Part shown: piece by piece, positions 61,952 through 64,000 of the stretch
How positions within the stretch are numbered: position 1 is the first letter of the stretch
How the letters are laid out: every line of letters starts with the position of its first letter
From: Cyanobium sp. Aljojuca 7A6
GTDB lineage: Bacteria; Cyanobacteriota; Cyanobacteriia; PCC-6307; Cyanobiaceae
NCBI RefSeq assembly: GCF_024346455.1
Contig: NZ_JAGQCY010000010.1
Coordinates: 60,107 to 124,106, forward strand
Direction of reading: 5' to 3'
Length of the DNA: 64,000 nucleotides
The notes under the pieces: generated by a model
Database searches by the model: none
The model's input: the letters and a program-made list of their open reading frames with translations, nothing else
Told to the model about the DNA's origin: nothing
Program-made: the position numbers and the translations under genes

Positions 61952-62155
61952 GTGCTGAAACTCTGCCTGCAGGTGCTTGTCTGCGTCACCATCGCCCTGC
62001 GCTGCATGGTGATCTTCGGCCATCTGCGCAAGCTCTGGATGGCGGATGGACTGGCCGGTGACTTCCGGCGCGAGCTGCGCCGGCGCGGTCTGCTGATGAC
62101 CCCTCCCGCCCTTCCCAGCGATTCCCGCGCCCTGCCCCACCGCGCCGATCCGTGA
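61952..62155 (+). CDS. Small hypothetical protein with one membrane helix
   Basis: 67 residues from GTG 61952. The N-terminal hydrophobic segment (LKLCLQVLVCVTIALRCMVI) could be a membrane anchor, followed by a basic region (HLRKLWMADGLAGDFRREL). Not recognised. It ends 6 bp before the convergent UmuD-like gene. The coding call rests on length, GC-rich codon use and position only. Confidence 0.5.
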   Translation: MLKLCLQVLVCVTIALRCMVIFGHLRKLWMADGLAGDFRRELRRRGLLMTPPALPSDSRALPHRADP

Positions 62156-62161
62156 GCCCGG

Positions 62162-62650
62162 TCAGCGACGCCTGGAGGGGGCGCCTGCCAAGTGATGCAC
62201 GGCGTGGATCACGACGCCCCAGAGGTCCGCGCCATCACCACGGCCTTCGCGATCGCTGCCTTCGTCGCTGATCAGCACCAGGGGCGGACTGATGCCGTCG
62301 CTGGCCACCAGCCACAGGCCGGTGCCGCGGCGGGCCAGGCGGCGCAGCAGGAAGGCGCCGCCGTGCACCGCCACCACCACCATGCCGGGACGGGGATCGA
62401 CGCTGCGGTCGATCACCAGCAGGTCGCCGTCGACGATGCCGTCCCCCCGCATGGCATCGCCGCTGACGCGCATGAAGAAGGTGGACAGCGGTCGGGGGAT
62501 CAGTTCCACGTTGAGATCGATGCGGGCCTCCACGTAGTCGTCGGCGGGGCTGGGAAAGCCGGCGCTGACGGCTTCGGTGGCCAGGGGGCAGAAGAGCGCC
62601 GCGGCTCCCTGGCGCGGGGGCAGTGGTATCTGGGGAGGGAGGGGAAGCAT
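62162..62650 (-). CDS. UmuD-like SOS protein with Lys-to-Arg change in the catalytic dyad
   Basis: 162 residues from ATG 62650, chosen because a start at 62710 would run through the LexA box. The UmuD fold is clear: VSAGFPSPADDYVEARIDLN at the Ala-Gly cleavage site (30-31), nucleophile Ser63 in VSGDAMRGDGI, and DLWGVVIHAV near the end. The general-base position, Lys in UmuD (VKKL), is Arg103 here (LLRRL), so self-cleavage may be weak or need high pH, as with LexA Lys-to-Arg mutants. UmuD' is the cofactor of the error-prone polymerase UmuC. umuC is not adjacent. Confidence 0.88.
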   Translation of the reverse strand: MLPLPPQIPLPPRQGAAALFCPLATEAVSAGFPSPADDYVEARIDLNVELIPRPLSTFFMRVSGDAMRGDGIVDGDLLVIDRSVDPRPGMVVVAVHGGAFLLRRLARRGTGLWLVASDGISPPLVLISDEGSDREGRGDGADLWGVVIHAVHHLAGAPSRRR

Positions 62651-62661
62651 GGGTCTGCAGC

Positions 62662-62675
62662 AGTACAAATGTTCT
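62662..62675 (-). promoter_or_regulatory. LexA (SOS) box
   Basis: AGTACAAATGTTCT is an exact match to the cyanobacterial LexA consensus RGTACNNNDGTWCB. It ends 12 bp upstream of the umuD-like start and 55 bp before the divergent cupin start. Confidence 0.8.
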
Positions 62676-62730
62676 ACTCCGGGTGGTCGTTGCCGCGGGA
62701 TCATCGGCAACGACCCCCTGCCGTCAGGCC

Positions 62731-63225
62731 ATGGCTTCCCGTCCGGAGGCGTTGATCGCCCGCTTCGCCCTGCAGCCCCATCCGGAGGGGGGCTGGTACC
62801 GGGAGCTGCACCGCTCCGTCGGCCAGGTGTGCCGCAGTGACGACGGCAAGCAGCGTGCCGGACTCACGGTGATCGCCTTCCTGCTGACGGAGGGGCAGTG
62901 CAGCCGCTGGCATCGGGTTGAGGGGGGCGATGAGGTGTGGCACCACGCCGGTGGTGACCCCCTGGACCTCTGGCGGCTACCGCCGCAGGGAGGCACGGCC
63001 GAACGGCTGCTCCTTGGTCCCCTCGCCACTGCGGCGACTGGTGATCCGGATCCGAGCCCCCTGCAGGTCGTGCCGGCGGGCTGGTGGCAAGCGGCCCGCA
63101 GCCGGGGGCGATGGAGCCTGCTGCACTGCTGCGTGGGGCCGGGTTTCGCGTTCGAGGATTTCCGGCTGATGGCCGATCTCCCTCCGGCCGAGCGGCCGGC
63201 CGGCGCCGATCCGGCACTGCTCTAG
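62731..63225 (+). CDS. Cupin-5 (DUF985) family protein
   Basis: 164 residues from ATG 62731. The cupin-5 motifs are LIARFALQPHPEGGWYRELH, VIAFLLTEGQCSRWHRV, DEVWHHAGGDPLDLW and VVPAGWWQAARSRGRWSLLH. His residues could form a metal site. The family (DUF985) is a small double-stranded beta-helix protein of unknown substrate. It is divergent from the UmuD-like gene across the LexA box, so it may share SOS control. Confidence 0.9.
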   Translation: MASRPEALIARFALQPHPEGGWYRELHRSVGQVCRSDDGKQRAGLTVIAFLLTEGQCSRWHRVEGGDEVWHHAGGDPLDLWRLPPQGGTAERLLLGPLATAATGDPDPSPLQVVPAGWWQAARSRGRWSLLHCCVGPGFAFEDFRLMADLPPAERPAGADPALL

Positions 63226-63266
63226 ACCGTTCCGCCACCATGGGAGGGTGATGGATCGGGAGAGGG

Positions 63267-63611
63267 ATGGGCTGTCCGAAGTGCGGCAGTTGGGCTGTGC
63301 GCGCCGACCGCAGCCTGGCGGGTCGCATGGTCTGCGCCCGCTGTGGCGAGCCGCTGGGGATCGGCAGGGCCCGTCGGGTCGCCAGCGGCACGCGCCGGCG
63401 CGGGCAGGGGCGTGGCAACGCCCTGGCCCTGCCCCGTCGTTGGGGCCTCTGGCTGCTGCTGGGTTCCCTGCTGACGGTGTCGGCCCTGCTGGCCAGTGTT
63501 CCGGAGCGCCCGAGCCGGCCGCCGCAGCGCCGTGGGGCCGACCTCACGGGGGTCCCCGTGCTGCTGCGGCCAGGCGATCCCGGCCGCTTTGGGGTTGTCG
63601 CCATCCGCTGA
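63267..63611 (+). CDS. Zinc-ribbon membrane protein
   Basis: 114 residues. The N-terminal zinc ribbon has two CxxC knuckles (CPKC near 3-6 and CARC near 23-26). A basic linker (TRRRGQGRGNALALPRRWG) leads to a membrane helix (LWLLLGSLLTVSALLAS) and a short periplasmic or lumenal tail. Such proteins are common in picocyanobacteria with no known function. GGGAGAGGG precedes the ATG. Confidence 0.8.
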   Translation: MGCPKCGSWAVRADRSLAGRMVCARCGEPLGIGRARRVASGTRRRGQGRGNALALPRRWGLWLLLGSLLTVSALLASVPERPSRPPQRRGADLTGVPVLLRPGDPGRFGVVAIR

Positions 63612-63672
63612 CAGGAGCGATCCCGCCCTGATCCCATCAGCGAACATAGGCTGTAACGATTCTTGAAATACC

Positions 63673-64000
63673 ATGGCCAGGACCAACCCGTTTGCGAACC
63701 TGGCCGACCTCAGCATGCGCCAGTTGCGCGAGCTGGCCAGAACCCTGGGCATCCAGCGCTACAGCGCGCAGGACAAGGGTGCTCTGGCCGAAGCCATTGC
63801 CGATCGCTCGGGCGAGGCCGGCGCGATCCTGGCCGAATCTTCAGGGCAGATGGGGAAGACAGTGGCGGCCTTGGAGGCCGACATGCCCCCGGCCCCCCGG
63901 CCCGCCGCCGAGACCCGTGTCGTCTTCCTGCCCCGTGATCCCCAGTGGGCCTACGTCTTCTGGGACATCTCCGAGGACGACCGCAGCGATGCTCTCCATG
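63673..64000 (+). CDS. DUF4912 protein with Rho-N-like N-terminus (partial)
   Basis: At least 109 residues, cut by the window edge. The N-terminal Rho-N/SAP-like helical domain is LADLSMRQLRELARTLGIQR. A linker leads to the start of DUF4912, RVVFLPRDPQWAYVFWDISE. DUF4912 occurs in cyanobacteria and actinobacteria, sometimes fused to Rho-N. Its function is unknown; a nucleic-acid role is inferred from the N-terminal domain. Confidence 0.85.
   Translation, partial: MARTNPFANLADLSMRQLRELARTLGIQRYSAQDKGALAEAIADRSGEAGAILAESSGQMGKTVAALEADMPPAPRPAAETRVVFLPRDPQWAYVFWDISEDDRSDALH

Overview
The window reads as chromosome of a high-G+C unicellular cyanobacterium of the Cyanobium / Synechococcus type. 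The lineage markers are high-light-inducible proteins, a membrane-anchored phycobilisome linker (CpcL type), a full orange carotenoid protein (OCP) photoprotection cassette, a CGLD27 protein, an iron-stress-type SLH porin, and many small families known mainly from cyanobacteria (DUF2811, DUF2973, DUF3318, DUF3386, DUF6447, Nif11-like). I see no phage, IS element, CRISPR array or rRNA. Two tRNAs are present: Lys(UUU) near 0.6 kb and initiator fMet(CAU) near 50.8 kb.

Layout. 0-4.9 kb: gamma-carbonic-anhydrase-like protein, tRNA-Lys, LuxR-type regulator, iron porin with a Fur-like box, DUF305 protein, the fossil of a Zn/Cd-type P1B ATPase, CsbD. 5-11 kb: a GH13 enzyme, then two transglutaminase-like proteins flanking an N-formylglutamate-amidohydrolase-like protein, ending in the proteasome-like peptidase Anbu and a small alpha/beta hydrolase. 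11-12.6 kb: a glycosyltransferase/acyltransferase pair resembling staphyloxanthin CrtQ/CrtO. 12.6-24.8 kb: GH3 glycosidase, Hli proteins, a Cu+-ATPase coupled to a cupredoxin, secreted and hypothetical proteins, DoxX, photolyase, and a possible HLR1-controlled small RNA. 24.8-29.7 kb: methyltransferase, VOC protein, and an operon of Cys-rich small protein, three-part ABC exporter and PfkB kinase behind a LexA-like palindrome.

30-39 kb: a third transglutaminase-like protein, then CpcL, OCP, CrtW and FRP, then a glycine-rich RRM protein, a fourth transglutaminase-like protein, and secreted low-complexity proteins. 39-44.8 kb: a leftward operon of antiporter, universal stress protein and acyl-CoA synthetase/GNAT fusion. 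45-50.6 kb: PaO-type Rieske oxygenase, ParB-like protein, CbiX chelatase, DUF2811, GMC oxidoreductase. 50.7-61.5 kb is mostly housekeeping: tRNA-fMet, asparaginase, CGLD27, RsfS, DUF3318, CarB, DUF3386, ABC exporter, S4 protein, TpiA, FolP. 61.5-64 kb: small hypotheticals, a UmuD-like SOS protein with a clean cyanobacterial LexA box, a cupin, a zinc-ribbon membrane protein, and a DUF4912 gene cut by the right edge.

Main functional themes. Photoprotection: OCP quenches phycobilisomes, CrtW makes its ketocarotenoid, FRP reverses the quenching, and Hli proteins and photolyase add protection. Metal handling: Fur-like iron porin, Cu+-ATPase/cupredoxin, dead Zn/Cd ATPase, CbiX. Peptide or cell-surface chemistry: four transglutaminase-like proteins and Anbu. 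The items most worth following up are the transglutaminase/Anbu cluster, the CrtQ/CrtO-like pair, the UmuD-like protein whose catalytic Lys is replaced by Arg, the intrinsic terminator lying in the 5' end of crtW, and the candidate small RNA near 22.5 kb.
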